A DNA stretch of 64,000 bases from Streptomyces spirodelae (GCF_017676385.1 NZ_JAFFZN010000002.1:186001-250000), one strand, 5' to 3'. Positions 8,256 through 16,907 are shown, counted from the first letter of the stretch. Notes: generated from the letters alone by a model not told the origin. A program made the numbers and translations.

Positions 8256-8774
8256 GTGACCGTGACGCAGATGGAGAACCCCCGCACCCCGCAGCCCCGC
8301 TCACCGCGGCAGTGCGCCGACGGCGGAGCCGTCCACCCCAGGCCCGACGGTCAGGACAGGTACACGATCAGCGAGGTGGCGGCGCTGAGCGGGCTGAGCG
8401 CGCACACGCTGCGCTGGTACGAGCGGATCGGCCTGATGCCGCACGTGGACCGCTCCCACACCGGGCAGCGGCGCTTCACCAACCGCGACCTGGACTGGCT
8501 GGAACTCGTCGGCAAACTGCGGCGGACCGGGATGTCCGTCGCCGACATGGTGCGCTACGCCGAGATGGTGCGCCGGGGCACCGAGACATTCGCGGAGCGC
8601 AAAGAGCTCCTGGAGGCCACTCGCCAGGACGTGCTCACACGTATCGCGGAGCTGCACGACACCCTCGCCGTCCTCGACTACAAGATCGACATCTACGCGG
8701 AGAAGACCGGGGAACTCCCCGCGACCCGCGCCGTCCTCGCCCACACCACACCTCAGACCACGGCGAACGCGTAG
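8256..8774 (+). CDS. MerR family transcriptional regulator
   Basis: This 172-residue regulator has a winged helix-turn-helix at about residues 36-105 (YTISEVAALSGLSAHTLRWYERIGLM, then HTGQRRFTNRDLDWLELV) followed by an antiparallel coiled-coil dimerisation helix (GTETFAERKELLEATRQDVLTRI). The C-terminal part is short and lacks the paired cysteines of metal sensors, so the ligand is unknown. The start GTG 8256 coincides with the predicted transcription start, and the gene is expected to be autoregulated through the palindrome just upstream. Its 3' end overlaps the convergent acyltransferase gene by 22 bp. Confidence 0.92.
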   Translation: MTVTQMENPRTPQPRSPRQCADGGAVHPRPDGQDRYTISEVAALSGLSAHTLRWYERIGLMPHVDRSHTGQRRFTNRDLDWLELVGKLRRTGMSVADMVRYAEMVRRGTETFAERKELLEATRQDVLTRIAELHDTLAVLDYKIDIYAEKTGELPATRAVLAHTTPQTTANA

Positions 8775-9997
8775 AGCGCGAAAGCGGCGGCCAGCGCCCC
8801 GGCAGCCGCCCGTGCGCCCCGCCCTGCGCCGTACCACGGGGCCTCGAACCGGCGGGTGACCCTGCCGATCGCCACCAGCACCACGGCGAACACCGGCAGC
8901 CACACCAGCCGGGCCGCCACCCAGCCGAGCGAGTCGGGCGCCGTCGTCAGCCCCGGCACCACACCCAGCCGGGCAGCGGGCACCGCTGCCGCCAGCATGG
9001 CCGTCTGGTGCCAGCACAGGATCGTCATCGCCGACAGATTCACCACCACCACAGGCGCCCACCGCGCGGGACGGCGCAGCAGACGGCCGATGCGCTCCCG
9101 TAGCAGCACCGCCGCACCGCACTGCGCGGACGCGAGCGCCGGCACCAGCAGTGACGGGGGATGCGAATTGGTACGCGCCTGCCCGGGAACGCCCACCATG
9201 GACGCCGGATAGCCGAAACCGAGCAGCAGCACGGCGAACAGTGCAGCACCCCCGACGCACAGCACGGCGGCACCCTTGCGCCCCAGCCTGCCGACGCCCC
9301 AGCAGACACCCAGTTGATAGCCGAACAGCCACCCCGGCAGCAGGTTCACCAGACCGAACCAGGACGGCATCTGCTGTGCCACAACGCCGTAGCGCAGAAA
9401 GTCCACCACAGCGACCGTCCCCAGCAGCGGCACAGCCGCCCCTGCTCCCCACCGCCGCGCCGCCCGCACGCAGTACGGCGTCAGCGCGGTGACACCCGCG
9501 TAGACGGCGACGAACCACAGCGGCTGCACCACCAGCACCGCCGCCGTGCGCAGTGTCGCCTGCGGCACCCCGCAGAACGCCAGCACAGGCAGCAGCCCCG
9601 CCCATACGGCGGTGACGCCGAGCACGGGACGGCCCAGCCGCACCAGCCGGCCACGCAGCCAGTGCCCGGCGCTCTCGCCCCGCTCGGTGGCGCGCCGCAG
9701 GGAGAGCACTGAGGAGTAGCCGCCCACCAGGAAGAAGATGCCCAGCAGTTGCAGCATCCAGCTCAGCGGCGCGAAGAAGCCGAACGTGGCGAGCGGGCTC
9801 GCGTTGTGCAGGGCTCCTTGCGGGCCGCGGGTGAACCCGCCGAGCATCCAGTGCCCCAGGGGCACGGCGAGCAGCGCCAGTGCGCGCAGCCCGTCCACCG
9901 CACGGTCACGGTGCGGTGGAGTACGTTCCTCGATACGGCGGACGGCTTTTCGCGCCTGGTGCAGCAGCGGGCGCCGTGCAGTCGTCTCAGCGGGCAT
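8753..9997 (-). CDS. Acyltransferase 3 family integral membrane protein
   Basis: This 414-residue polytopic membrane protein has about ten hydrophobic helices and the acyltransferase-3 signature near its start: RAVDGLRALALLAVPLGHW, with His49 as the probable catalytic residue. Family members O-acylate cell-surface sugars or secreted compounds; the substrate here is unknown. ATG 9997 has AGGAG seven bases upstream. Its start overlaps the end of the preceding DUF1023 hydrolase by 11 bp, suggesting translational coupling of the two. Its stop lies inside the convergent merR gene. Confidence 0.9.
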   Translation of the reverse strand: MPAETTARRPLLHQARKAVRRIEERTPPHRDRAVDGLRALALLAVPLGHWMLGGFTRGPQGALHNASPLATFGFFAPLSWMLQLLGIFFLVGGYSSVLSLRRATERGESAGHWLRGRLVRLGRPVLGVTAVWAGLLPVLAFCGVPQATLRTAAVLVVQPLWFVAVYAGVTALTPYCVRAARRWGAGAAVPLLGTVAVVDFLRYGVVAQQMPSWFGLVNLLPGWLFGYQLGVCWGVGRLGRKGAAVLCVGGAALFAVLLLGFGYPASMVGVPGQARTNSHPPSLLVPALASAQCGAAVLLRERIGRLLRRPARWAPVVVVNLSAMTILCWHQTAMLAAAVPAARLGVVPGLTTAPDSLGWVAARLVWLPVFAVVLVAIGRVTRRFEAPWYGAGRGARAAAGALAAAFALYAFAVV

Positions 9998-11186
9998 CGG
10001 CGCACTCCTGGGAGGCGGGCGCGCACCGGATGGAGCCGTAGGCGCGCAGTACGATGGCGGCGAAGTTGTCGAGCGAGTCGGTGCCCGGCTTCAGATAGCC
10101 GCTGTGCCCGTCGGCCCGTGCCGCTGTGACGACACGGGCACCGAATCCGGCGTCCGTGGGGTCGGCGCCGTGTCCCAGTCCGAGCACCTCGGCATTGGGC
10201 ACGCGGCCGATCCAGTCCTCGGCGGCCCGGGCCGCCCAGACCGGCACCCGGGTGTGCAGCCCCTCCACCGAACCGACGCGCATCCCGGGGGAGCCGAAGA
10301 CGATCAGGTCGGCAGCGTCCGAGCTGTCGAGCCGTGGTGCCGCCCGGCCGCAGACCACCGAGCCGTAGCTGTGGCACAGCACCGCGGGAGCGGGCACCCC
10401 GGTCCGCCGTAGCCCGCGCAGGAAGCGCACCAGCCGGGGAGCACCGGCGTTCGCGAGCCGTGCCGTGGCGGCGTCCGGGCCGAGGCCGACGGGGGTGGTG
10501 TAGCCGACCCACGCGACGACCGCGGTACGGGTGTGCGGAGCGAGTGCCGCCATCCGGTGGCGCAGCGCGGTGGCCATCCCCGCGGGCTTGCCGTACCGGT
10601 TCTTGCCACGGCCGTCGTAGGTGGCCAGATCGATGTCCGAGCCGGGTACGACGACAGCGGTCCGGGTGGCGTGCGCCAGATCCCCGTACACCTCGGCGAC
10701 CTGGCCACGGGCGCGCGGGTCGAAGGCGAGGATCTGCCGTCCCGGAGCGAGCAGTTCGGCGTACCGCTCGGCCTTCTCGCGGGCCTCCCGGCGATCGGCC
10801 CGCGTCAGCCCGCCCTCCCCGGCCCGGCCCCGCGCCCGCGCCAACTGCGCCCGCCGCTCCTCCTTGAGCGCCACCCTGTTCGCCTGGTAACGGATACCCA
10901 GGGGGGCGCCGTCCAGGTTCCCCACCGTCAGCGGGTGCCGCCGCACAAGCGCCCGCCGCTCACTCTTCCCGAGCCCCGCGAAGAACGCGGCGACTCTTTC
11001 GGGGCTCGCGGTTGCGGGGTCCGGCAGCGTGCGCCCCAGCGAGTGGTCGGCGCGCCAGGCGGCGGCGCCCGGCGCCGGCCCTGTGACGGGCGTCTGCTCC
11101 GTCCCGCTGGTGACACCTGCTGTCGCGGCGAAGATCCCCGCGACGAGCGGGGTGACGAGCAGTGCACGCTTGCGGCGGCGCTTCAT
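9987..11186 (-). CDS. Alpha/beta hydrolase, DUF1023 family (membrane-anchored or secreted), copy 1
   Basis: This is a 399-residue DUF1023 alpha/beta hydrolase. A basic N-terminus and a hydrophobic stretch (MKRRRKRALLVTPLVAGIFAATAG) form a signal or anchor. The nucleophile elbow is LCHSYGSVVCG (Ser273), and GLGHGADPTD and DGHSGYL near the end probably carry the acid and histidine. ATG 11186 is preceded by a strong GGAGGAGGG. Two Cys residues near the C-terminus (IRCAPASQECAD) suggest an extracytoplasmic disulfide. It is paralogous to the protein at 14748-16007, with the same domain order and C-terminal motifs. Its substrate is unknown. Confidence 0.88.
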   Translation of the reverse strand: MKRRRKRALLVTPLVAGIFAATAGVTSGTEQTPVTGPAPGAAAWRADHSLGRTLPDPATASPERVAAFFAGLGKSERRALVRRHPLTVGNLDGAPLGIRYQANRVALKEERRAQLARARGRAGEGGLTRADRREAREKAERYAELLAPGRQILAFDPRARGQVAEVYGDLAHATRTAVVVPGSDIDLATYDGRGKNRYGKPAGMATALRHRMAALAPHTRTAVVAWVGYTTPVGLGPDAATARLANAGAPRLVRFLRGLRRTGVPAPAVLCHSYGSVVCGRAAPRLDSSDAADLIVFGSPGMRVGSVEGLHTRVPVWAARAAEDWIGRVPNAEVLGLGHGADPTDAGFGARVVTAARADGHSGYLKPGTDSLDNFAAIVLRAYGSIRCAPASQECADAR

Positions 11187-11372
11187 ACGGTCCCTCCTCC
11201 CACCGCCGTTCCGGAGTCTCCGAATGGCGACAGGAGGAGAGTGCGGGCCCGGCTGTGCGCAGGTCGTCACACCGCGGAGCCAATCGCGGAGTGCTACCGG
11301 GGTAGGGGGTGGAGGAGAGCGCTGCCGACGCGTCTGCGGGGCGGATGCGTCGGCAGCTCGGACACCTTGGGG

Positions 11373-11447
11373 GGCGGATGCCTCGAGGCCGGACGCGTCG
11401 AGGGCGGACGCGTCGAGGCCGGACGCGTCGAGGCCGGATGCGTCGAC
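11373..11447. repeat. Five tandem 15-bp repeats in an intergenic gap
   Basis: Units of the form GCCGGACGCGTCGAG start at 11373, 11388, 11403, 11418 and 11433; most contain the self-complementary core GACGCGTC. They lie between the response regulator stop and the DUF1023 start, in the possible leader of the latter. The 286-bp gap shows nothing else recognisable apart from the ribosome-binding site. Confidence 0.9.
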
Positions 11448-11477
11448 GGGTCCTACGAGGGCGGGTTCGGGTCGGCG

Positions 11478-12218
11478 CTACTGGTCGTGGTCGCCGGGTG
11501 CGACCAGCCCCGACTCGTAGGCGAAGATCACCGCTTGGGCCCGGTCACGCAGCCCCAGCTTGGCGAAGATACGGCTCACATGGGTCTTCACCGTCTGTTC
11601 GGCCAGCACGAGAAATTCCGCGATCTCGGTGTTGGACCGGCCGCGTGCCACCAGTTCCAGCACCTCGGTCTCCCGTTCCGTCAGCGCGTTCAGCCGCACC
11701 TCGGGCCCCGAGGTGCGCCCCTTGCGCGGGGCGTGCCCTGATCGCTGTTTGGCGAACTCAGCGATCAGCCGCCGGGTCACCGAGGGGGCCAGCAGTGCCT
11801 CGCCCTCGGCCACCACCCGTACCGCGGCGATCAGATCGGCCGGTGGCGCGTCCTTGAGCAGAAAGCCGCTCGCGCCCAGCCGCAGTGCCTCGTAGACGTA
11901 GTCGTCCACGTCGAAGGTGGTCAGCATCAGCACCTTGGGCTGGTGGGTGACGCCGGGCGGCGGATCGAGGAGCTGCTGCGCCGCCTCCAGACCGTTCAGC
12001 CGTGGCATCCGTACGTCCATCAGCACCACGTCCGGGTGGGCACGGCGGCACAGCTCGACGCCCGCCACGCCGTCGGGCGCCTCGCCCACCACGTCGATGT
12101 CGCTCTGGGCGGCAAGCAGGGCCGCGAACCCGGCACGGACCATGGCCTGGTCGTCGACGATGACCACGCGGGTCACCTGGTCCGATGGGAAGGCGCCGGG
12201 GGCGCCAATGCCGTTCAT
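11478..12218 (-). CDS. NarL/LuxR-family response regulator
   Basis: This 246-residue response regulator has a receiver domain (residues about 16-135) with acidic pocket VDD at 21-23, phosphoacceptor Asp68 in DVVLMDVRMP, and a conserved Lys in LLKDAPP. A LuxR helix-turn-helix (about 180-240) contains LTERETEVLELVARGRSNTEI and TVKTHVSRIFAKL. It pairs with the histidine kinase immediately upstream; the two genes overlap by four bases (ATGA), so they are co-translated partners. The regulon is unknown; the neighbouring DUF1023 hydrolase downstream is a candidate target. Confidence 0.95.
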   Translation of the reverse strand: MNGIGAPGAFPSDQVTRVVIVDDQAMVRAGFAALLAAQSDIDVVGEAPDGVAGVELCRRAHPDVVLMDVRMPRLNGLEAAQQLLDPPPGVTHQPKVLMLTTFDVDDYVYEALRLGASGFLLKDAPPADLIAAVRVVAEGEALLAPSVTRRLIAEFAKQRSGHAPRKGRTSGPEVRLNALTERETEVLELVARGRSNTEIAEFLVLAEQTVKTHVSRIFAKLGLRDRAQAVIFAYESGLVAPGDHDQ

Positions 12219-13729
12219 TCGGTCGCGGAGCCCTTCGTCTTCTTGGTCTTCTTCGAGCGGATCTTCTTCGAGTGCGTCACCTGCGAGTGCGTCACCTGCG
12301 AGTGCGTCGTCTGCGAGTGCGTCGTCTGCGAGTGCGTGCCCTCGGCTTCGGCCCCTTCCGCTGTGCCGTGCGGTTCGTCGTCCAGGGCTGCGGGCGGCGG
12401 GTCCAGCGGGAGCCGCGCTGCGACGCGGAAGCCGCCGTCCGGCAGCGGGCCGGCCTCCAGGCTGCCGCCGACCAGCCGCACCCTCTCCCGCATGCCGACC
12501 AGACCGTGTCCGGTCCCGCTGGTCTCCAGCGGCGCGGCCTCCGGCTCCGGGGAGGGCCCGTTGACGACCAGGACGGACAGGAAGCCGTCCGGCGCCGTCA
12601 CCGAGACGCGGGTCCGGGCGCCGGGCGCGTGCCGTACGACGTTGGCGAGCGCCTCTTGGACGATCCGGTACGCAGACAGCGTCACACTGGGCGCCGGCCC
12701 GGAGCCGGACGCCTCGCCTGCCGCACCGTCCTCGCCCTTGCCCTCGTCCTCGTCCTCGTCCTCGTCCTCAGGGAGGGTGATACTCAGTTCGGCGGGGACG
12801 CCGGCCCGTACGGTCGCCTCCACGAGTTGTTCCAGCCTGTCCAGACCGGGCTGCGGTGCGCGCTCCCCTCGGGTTTTCTCGCTCCGCAGGACGCCCAGCA
12901 GACGACGCATCTCGCTCAGCGACTCGCGTGCCGTCGCGGCGATGGAGCCGAACTCCTCACGTGCCTGAGGGGGCAACTGGTCGATCCGGTAGGGAGCGCT
13001 GTCCGCCTGGACGGTGATGACCGACATGTGGTGTGCCACCACGTCGTGCAGTTCGCGTGCGATACGGGCGCGCTCTTCCAGCAGTGTGCGCTGGGCGCGC
13101 TCCGCCTCGCTGATGGTCTCCTGTTCGGCCAGCCGCCGCTGTGCCTCCGCCCGCTCCCGCAGTGCGGCACCCAGCAGCAGTACGACACCGCTGAGCACGA
13201 TCAGCAGGACGTTCGTCCCCTCGCTGCGCTCCGGTGCCAGCTGTCCGAGCGTGAGCGAGGCGACCACGGTGAGCAGCCAGACGGACAGCAGGGTGCGGCG
13301 GCTCTCGCGCAGTGCCAGCGCCAGGCAGAGCACCAGGTATCCCACGATCACCGTGGGCGGCCAAGGCCAGGGGCGGCCCGCGTTCCCGTCGGCGGTCAGC
13401 AGGGCCAGCGCGCCCAGCAGGTCGGCGGTGAAAATGATCCACCAGGCGGGCAGCGGTCTGGTCACGGCCAGCAGCAGGGGTGCGGCCTGAGCCACGCCCA
13501 GCGCGCCGGCGAGACCGCCGTGCAGCCTGTAGTCGTGCGCGAGCACCTGAATACTGGAAGGGAGGAGCGAGACGGCGAACACGAACGTCACCGCGTAGGG
13601 CAGCAGCCGTACAGCGCGGGAGGAGGCGTGCGCCAGCAGCGGCTCGTCGGAGGCGGCGGGCACGATCAGCGCCATGCCGAGCGAGCGCAGACCGTCGCGC
13701 AGCCGGGGCGCGACAGCGCGTGTGCTCAC
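12215..13729 (-). CDS. DesK/NarX-type sensor histidine kinase with repetitive C-terminal tail
   Basis: This 504-residue kinase has about five membrane helices in residues 40-190, then a HisKA_3 helix with His228 in IARELHDVVAHHM, and a HATPase domain (N box YRIVQEALANVVRHA at 354-368, G box GTGHGLVGMRERV). Two oddities are seen: an acidic EDEDEDEDE run at 321-329 inserted at the start of the ATPase domain, and a C-terminal tail with five THSQ/THSK units (465-487) followed by a lysine-rich end. GTG 13729 is chosen because it overlaps the DUF4429 stop as GTGA; sequence upstream in frame is antisense to that gene. It forms a three-gene unit with DUF4429 and the response regulator. Confidence 0.93.
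   Translation of the reverse strand: MSTRAVAPRLRDGLRSLGMALIVPAASDEPLLAHASSRAVRLLPYAVTFVFAVSLLPSSIQVLAHDYRLHGGLAGALGVAQAAPLLLAVTRPLPAWWIIFTADLLGALALLTADGNAGRPWPWPPTVIVGYLVLCLALALRESRRTLLSVWLLTVVASLTLGQLAPERSEGTNVLLIVLSGVVLLLGAALRERAEAQRRLAEQETISEAERAQRTLLEERARIARELHDVVAHHMSVITVQADSAPYRIDQLPPQAREEFGSIAATARESLSEMRRLLGVLRSEKTRGERAPQPGLDRLEQLVEATVRAGVPAELSITLPEDEDEDEDEGKGEDGAAGEASGSGPAPSVTLSAYRIVQEALANVVRHAPGARTRVSVTAPDGFLSVLVVNGPSPEPEAAPLETSGTGHGLVGMRERVRLVGGSLEAGPLPDGGFRVAARLPLDPPPAALDDEPHGTAEGAEAEGTHSQTTHSQTTHSQVTHSQVTHSKKIRSKKTKKTKGSATE
12269..12338. repeat. 15-bp coding repeats in the kinase tail
   Basis: Four 15-bp units CGAGTGCGTCACCTG / CGAGTGCGTCGTCTG start at 12269, 12284, 12299 and 12314, with a partial fifth copy. 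Read on the minus strand they encode five-residue THSQV/THSQT steps. Codon identity between copies indicates recent expansion. Confidence 0.92.
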
Positions 13730-14604
13730 AGCTCCGCCAGCAGCTCCGCCTTCTTGGCGGTGAACTCGTCGTCGGTGAGCAGCCCGGCGTCGTGCAGCTC
13801 GCCCAGGTGCCGGATGCGCTCGGCCACGTCGGCCGGGTCGGAGCGGTGCGGCTTCGGCGGCGCAGGCGCGGAGCAGGCGCTCGCCGGCTCCCGCACCGGG
13901 TCGGCCGCGCGTACCGCCTCCAGGACCGAGGCGGCGAAGGGCAGCGATTCGTAGACGGGGCCGTAGCCGAGGCCGAACACCACGGAGGCCGGGTCCTGGT
14001 CGGCCTCCGCGAGCATCTCGGCTCCGCGTGGACGCAGCCGCAGATGGCCGCTGAGCCCCTCCGGGGAGCGCCATTCGACGTCCTCCAGCTCTCCCACGGG
14101 GAAGAACTGGTCGCCGGCTTTCCATTTGGCCGTGGAGGCGCCCGTCCAGAACCAGCGGAAGGCGACGACCTTGCCGTCGAAGGACGCCTTGCCGTCGTAC
14201 GCCTTGAAGCTCTGCGGCGCCGCCGGAGCGGCGACCAGGTAGCGCTCGGCGGGTTTGGCCGCGTCCGCGGGCAGCGCGTCGCGCAGCTCGGTCGCGTAGT
14301 AGTCAGCCAGCGTCTCGCGCTCCGCCGGCAGCACCAGGCGGTAGGGGTCGCTGCTCTCCTTGAGCTGTCCCGCGGCGGCCTCCAGCAGCGGGTCCGCGCC
14401 CTCGCGAGGCACGGCGCGCAGCACGACGGTGCCCCGCTTGCCCCCCGGGGCCAGCTCGACGGCGCTCAGCGCCTCGTACGGAACACGCCGCTCTCCGAGC
14501 ACCTGGAAGAGCTTCGGTGTGCGAATCCCCCGTTCGAAGCGGATGAGCACGGAGTCCGGTTCGAACTCCCAGGTGGAGTGAATTCCAGCCAGTACGTCAC
14601 CCAT
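13726..14604 (-). CDS. DUF4429 domain protein with C-terminal SHOCT helix pair
   Basis: This 292-residue protein has two DUF4429-type beta-rich modules: the first starts MGDVLAGIHSTWEFEPDSVLIRFERG, the second around KASFDGKVVAFRWFWTGAS. It ends in a short SHOCT-like segment (VAERIRHLGELHDAGLLTDDEFTAKKAELL). No signal peptide or membrane helix is seen. The function is unknown; the fold resembles PH-like modules. ATG 14604 matches the usual family start; ATG 14613 would add three residues. It overlaps the histidine kinase start by four bases (GTGA), so it is probably tied to that signalling system. Confidence 0.87.
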   Translation of the reverse strand: MGDVLAGIHSTWEFEPDSVLIRFERGIRTPKLFQVLGERRVPYEALSAVELAPGGKRGTVVLRAVPREGADPLLEAAAGQLKESSDPYRLVLPAERETLADYYATELRDALPADAAKPAERYLVAAPAAPQSFKAYDGKASFDGKVVAFRWFWTGASTAKWKAGDQFFPVGELEDVEWRSPEGLSGHLRLRPRGAEMLAEADQDPASVVFGLGYGPVYESLPFAASVLEAVRAADPVREPASACSAPAPPKPHRSDPADVAERIRHLGELHDAGLLTDDEFTAKKAELLAEL

Positions 14605-14747
14605 GTGGGCCATCGTATGCGGCTGCCGCCTGTCCGTCCCCCCTCCGCCGCTCTCCGCGACGCTACGCGCGCTGATTCGGTGCATACGGCCTCCCGTGCC
14701 GGCTCGGACAGGGTGTCCCAGGACGCCTCGTGCGCCTGTGCGTGATG

Positions 14748-16007
14748 TCAGGACACGCTTGGGACGAAGGAGCACTTCGGGTCGGAGGAGTGGCATCTGA
14801 GGTCCCGGTAGGAGCCGGTTCCGATCGCGGCGAAGTTGGCGAGGCTGCCCGTGTGCGGCACGAAGTAGCCGGTGTGGCCGACGGCGCCGCGGGCCGACAG
14901 GCGCCGCGCCCCGAAGGCGTCCGAGACCGGGTCGGCGCCGTGCCCGAGCCCGCCGACGTCCATATGGGGCACGTCGGCGATCCAGTCGTCCCTGTCGCGC
15001 ATCGCCCAGACGCGGGCGCGGGTGCCCAGCTGTGCGGCGTTGTCGACGCGCATCCCGGGGCTGCCCGCGACGGCGATGTCGGTGACGCTGTCCGGCACCT
15101 GGTGCGCTGCCACCCCGCAGACCACAGAGCCGTAGCTGTGGCAGATCAGCGCGATCCCGGGAGAGGCGCCGGCCGAGGTGGCAGGCAGGGCGCGCAGCAG
15201 CTTGTTCAGTCGTACGGCGCCGTCCTGGGCCGCGGCCCCGGAGGCGGCGTCCACGCCGAGCCCCTCGGGCGCGGTGTAGTCGGCCCAGGCGATCGTCGCC
15301 GTACGGGTGCCGGGGCGGGCGGCGTGCTGCTGCCGCTGCAGTGACTCGGCCATGCCGACCGGTGCCGAGTACTGCCGTGCCGACTTCTCGAAGGACAGCA
15401 GGTCGGTGTCGACCCCGGGGACGACCACCGAGACGCGCCGTGCCTTCCGCAGGTCACCGAAGACCTCGGCGGCCCGGCCGCGTCCCGTCGGGTCGAAGGC
15501 GAGGATCTGCCGCCCGGGGCGCAGCATCGACTCGAAGCGGTGCATCCGCTGTCCGGCCTGGTCGCGGCCCTCGTCCGTCAGCCGCTGGTCCCGCATCCGC
15601 TTGCGCTCGATGTCACGTGCCTGGAGCAGCGCGGTGTGGTTGGCCCGGTAGCGCAGCTGCAGGGGAGCGCCTCCGAGGTTGCCCACGACCAGCGGGTAGC
15701 GCGTCGCGAGGGTGCGCTGCTGTGCTGCGCTCAGCTGGCCGAAGTAGCGGGAGATGCGGCTGGGGGAGGCGTCCGGGTCGGGCAGCGGGCGGCCGGCGAA
15801 AGAACCCTTCTCCCAGGCGTGCAGTGCCGTCGCGCGGGGGCCGGCATCGGCCTGGTGCTTGCGGACCGCTGTCCAGCCGGTCGTCGCCAGCAGGACGAAG
15901 ACGACGGCCAGGGCGAGCAGCGCGCGCCAGGCCGTGATGCCCGGGGCTCCCGGCGCGGGGACGCCTGATCCGGACAGCGGGCTGCCTAGTGCGGAGAAGT
16001 AAGTCAC
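14748..16007 (-). CDS. Alpha/beta hydrolase, DUF1023 family, copy 2
   Basis: This 419-residue paralogue of the hydrolase at 9987-11186 has an uncleaved N-terminal anchor (WRALLALAVVFVLLATTGW, about 27-45), the conserved VVGNLGGAPLQLRYRAN segment, and nucleophile Ser291 in ICHSYGSVVCG. The C-terminal motifs are GLGHGADPVSDAFGARR and GHTGYFVP, and the end has two cysteines (LRCHSSDPKC), as in copy 1. GTG 16007 is supported by AAGGTGTC about ten bases upstream. It probably acts outside the membrane; the substrate is unknown. The two copies bracket the two-component system. Confidence 0.87.
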   Translation of the reverse strand: MTYFSALGSPLSGSGVPAPGAPGITAWRALLALAVVFVLLATTGWTAVRKHQADAGPRATALHAWEKGSFAGRPLPDPDASPSRISRYFGQLSAAQQRTLATRYPLVVGNLGGAPLQLRYRANHTALLQARDIERKRMRDQRLTDEGRDQAGQRMHRFESMLRPGRQILAFDPTGRGRAAEVFGDLRKARRVSVVVPGVDTDLLSFEKSARQYSAPVGMAESLQRQQHAARPGTRTATIAWADYTAPEGLGVDAASGAAAQDGAVRLNKLLRALPATSAGASPGIALICHSYGSVVCGVAAHQVPDSVTDIAVAGSPGMRVDNAAQLGTRARVWAMRDRDDWIADVPHMDVGGLGHGADPVSDAFGARRLSARGAVGHTGYFVPHTGSLANFAAIGTGSYRDLRCHSSDPKCSFVPSVS

Positions 16008-16166
16008 TGGGGCGACACCTTAGGAGATGCCGGGCGGAGGTCCCGCATTGATGGGTGCCCAGTGAGTCATCTCACGTTTCGTACTCCGCTGTCGGGTCAG
16101 TGCGGCACGTCCATCTGGCGTACTGGTCACCGTGCGCAACTGCCGTGCGGGGAAGGGCAGTCGAGT

Positions 16167-16796
16167 TCAGCCCTGTTGTCCCCAGTCCGCGGTGAGGGCG
16201 GGGCCCAGTTGCGCCACGTAGTCACCGGTGACCTGGCGGGCCAACTGGAGGGAGGAGTCGTTGCGCATGCTCCACTGCCGTGCGGCGGTGCGCATCACGC
16301 CGCTGAAGGCGGCCACCAGCACCCGGGGCCGTGGGTCCTTCTCGGCGTCCACGCCGGCGCGCCGGGCGATCTCCTGGACGAGTTTCTCCTCCATGAGCAG
16401 CGAGTGCCGAAGGTGTGCGGCGAGCAGCGCGGGGGTCGTCTCGATCACCTGGCACATCTTCAGGTGCAGGTCGAGAGGGGTGATCTCCTCCACGGCCTCT
16501 CCGACGTCGTCCCAGGCGTCGTCGAGGGTGTTGCGCAGGCAGTCCAGCGGAGACTCACCGGCTGGACGGGCGCAGACGGCCTCGTAGTACAGCTGTCCGA
16601 CCATGTCCTGCACGAACAGCGCGACCTCCTCCTTGTTTGCGAAGTAGCGGAAGAAGGTGCGCTGGGAGACGTCGACGGCTTCGGCGATCTGGTCGACCGT
16701 GGTGTCTTCATAGCCCTGCGTGACGAATAGCTCATGGGCCGCCACGATCAGGGCGTCCCTGGTGCGCTGTTTCTTCCGTTCACGCAGACCCGTCAA
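16167..16796 (-). CDS. TetR family repressor, divergent to MFS exporter
   Basis: This 209-residue regulator has a TetR helix-turn-helix in residues about 12-57 (RDALIVAAHELFVTQGYEDTTVDQIAEAVDVSQRTFFRYFANKEEV, quoted in parts) and a variable ligand-binding half. It is divergent from an MFS drug-efflux gene across 111 bp holding overlapping promoters and inverted repeats, the standard layout for a repressor of its own efflux pump. The start codon is TTG at 16796, with GAGAGGAAG upstream; no better ATG or GTG lies nearby in frame. Confidence 0.93.
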   Translation of the reverse strand: MTGLRERKKQRTRDALIVAAHELFVTQGYEDTTVDQIAEAVDVSQRTFFRYFANKEEVALFVQDMVGQLYYEAVCARPAGESPLDCLRNTLDDAWDDVGEAVEEITPLDLHLKMCQVIETTPALLAAHLRHSLLMEEKLVQEIARRAGVDAEKDPRPRVLVAAFSGVMRTAARQWSMRNDSSLQLARQVTGDYVAQLGPALTADWGQQG

Positions 16797-16843
16797 AGCC
16801 GCTTCCTCTCCCGCGTCAGGGTGTTCACGATACGTGAGCGTCG

Positions 16844-16886
16844 ACTGACATTTACCGGCTAATAATTTAGTTTGTCAATTGTCAGT
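16844..16886. promoter_or_regulatory. Overlapping divergent promoters and TetR operator
   Basis: On the plus strand CTGACA (16845-16850), a 17-bp spacer and TAGTTT (16868-16873) form a promoter for the MFS gene. On the minus strand TTGACA (16878-16873) and GTAAAT (16855-16850) with a 17-bp spacer face the opposite way for tetR. Inverted arms ACTGACA (16844-16850) and TGTCAGT (16880-16886) enclose both, so one bound repressor could shut both promoters. Confidence 0.75.
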
Positions 16887-16907
16887 AGCTGTCATTACCG
16901 TGGCGTC

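Noticed and set aside
11373..11447. Five regular 15-bp repeats as a CRISPR array or pentapeptide-repeat gene
   Set aside because: The repeats are directly adjacent with no spacers. Although one frame reads DASRP pentapeptides, it lacks a good start, ribosome-binding site and conserved surroundings.
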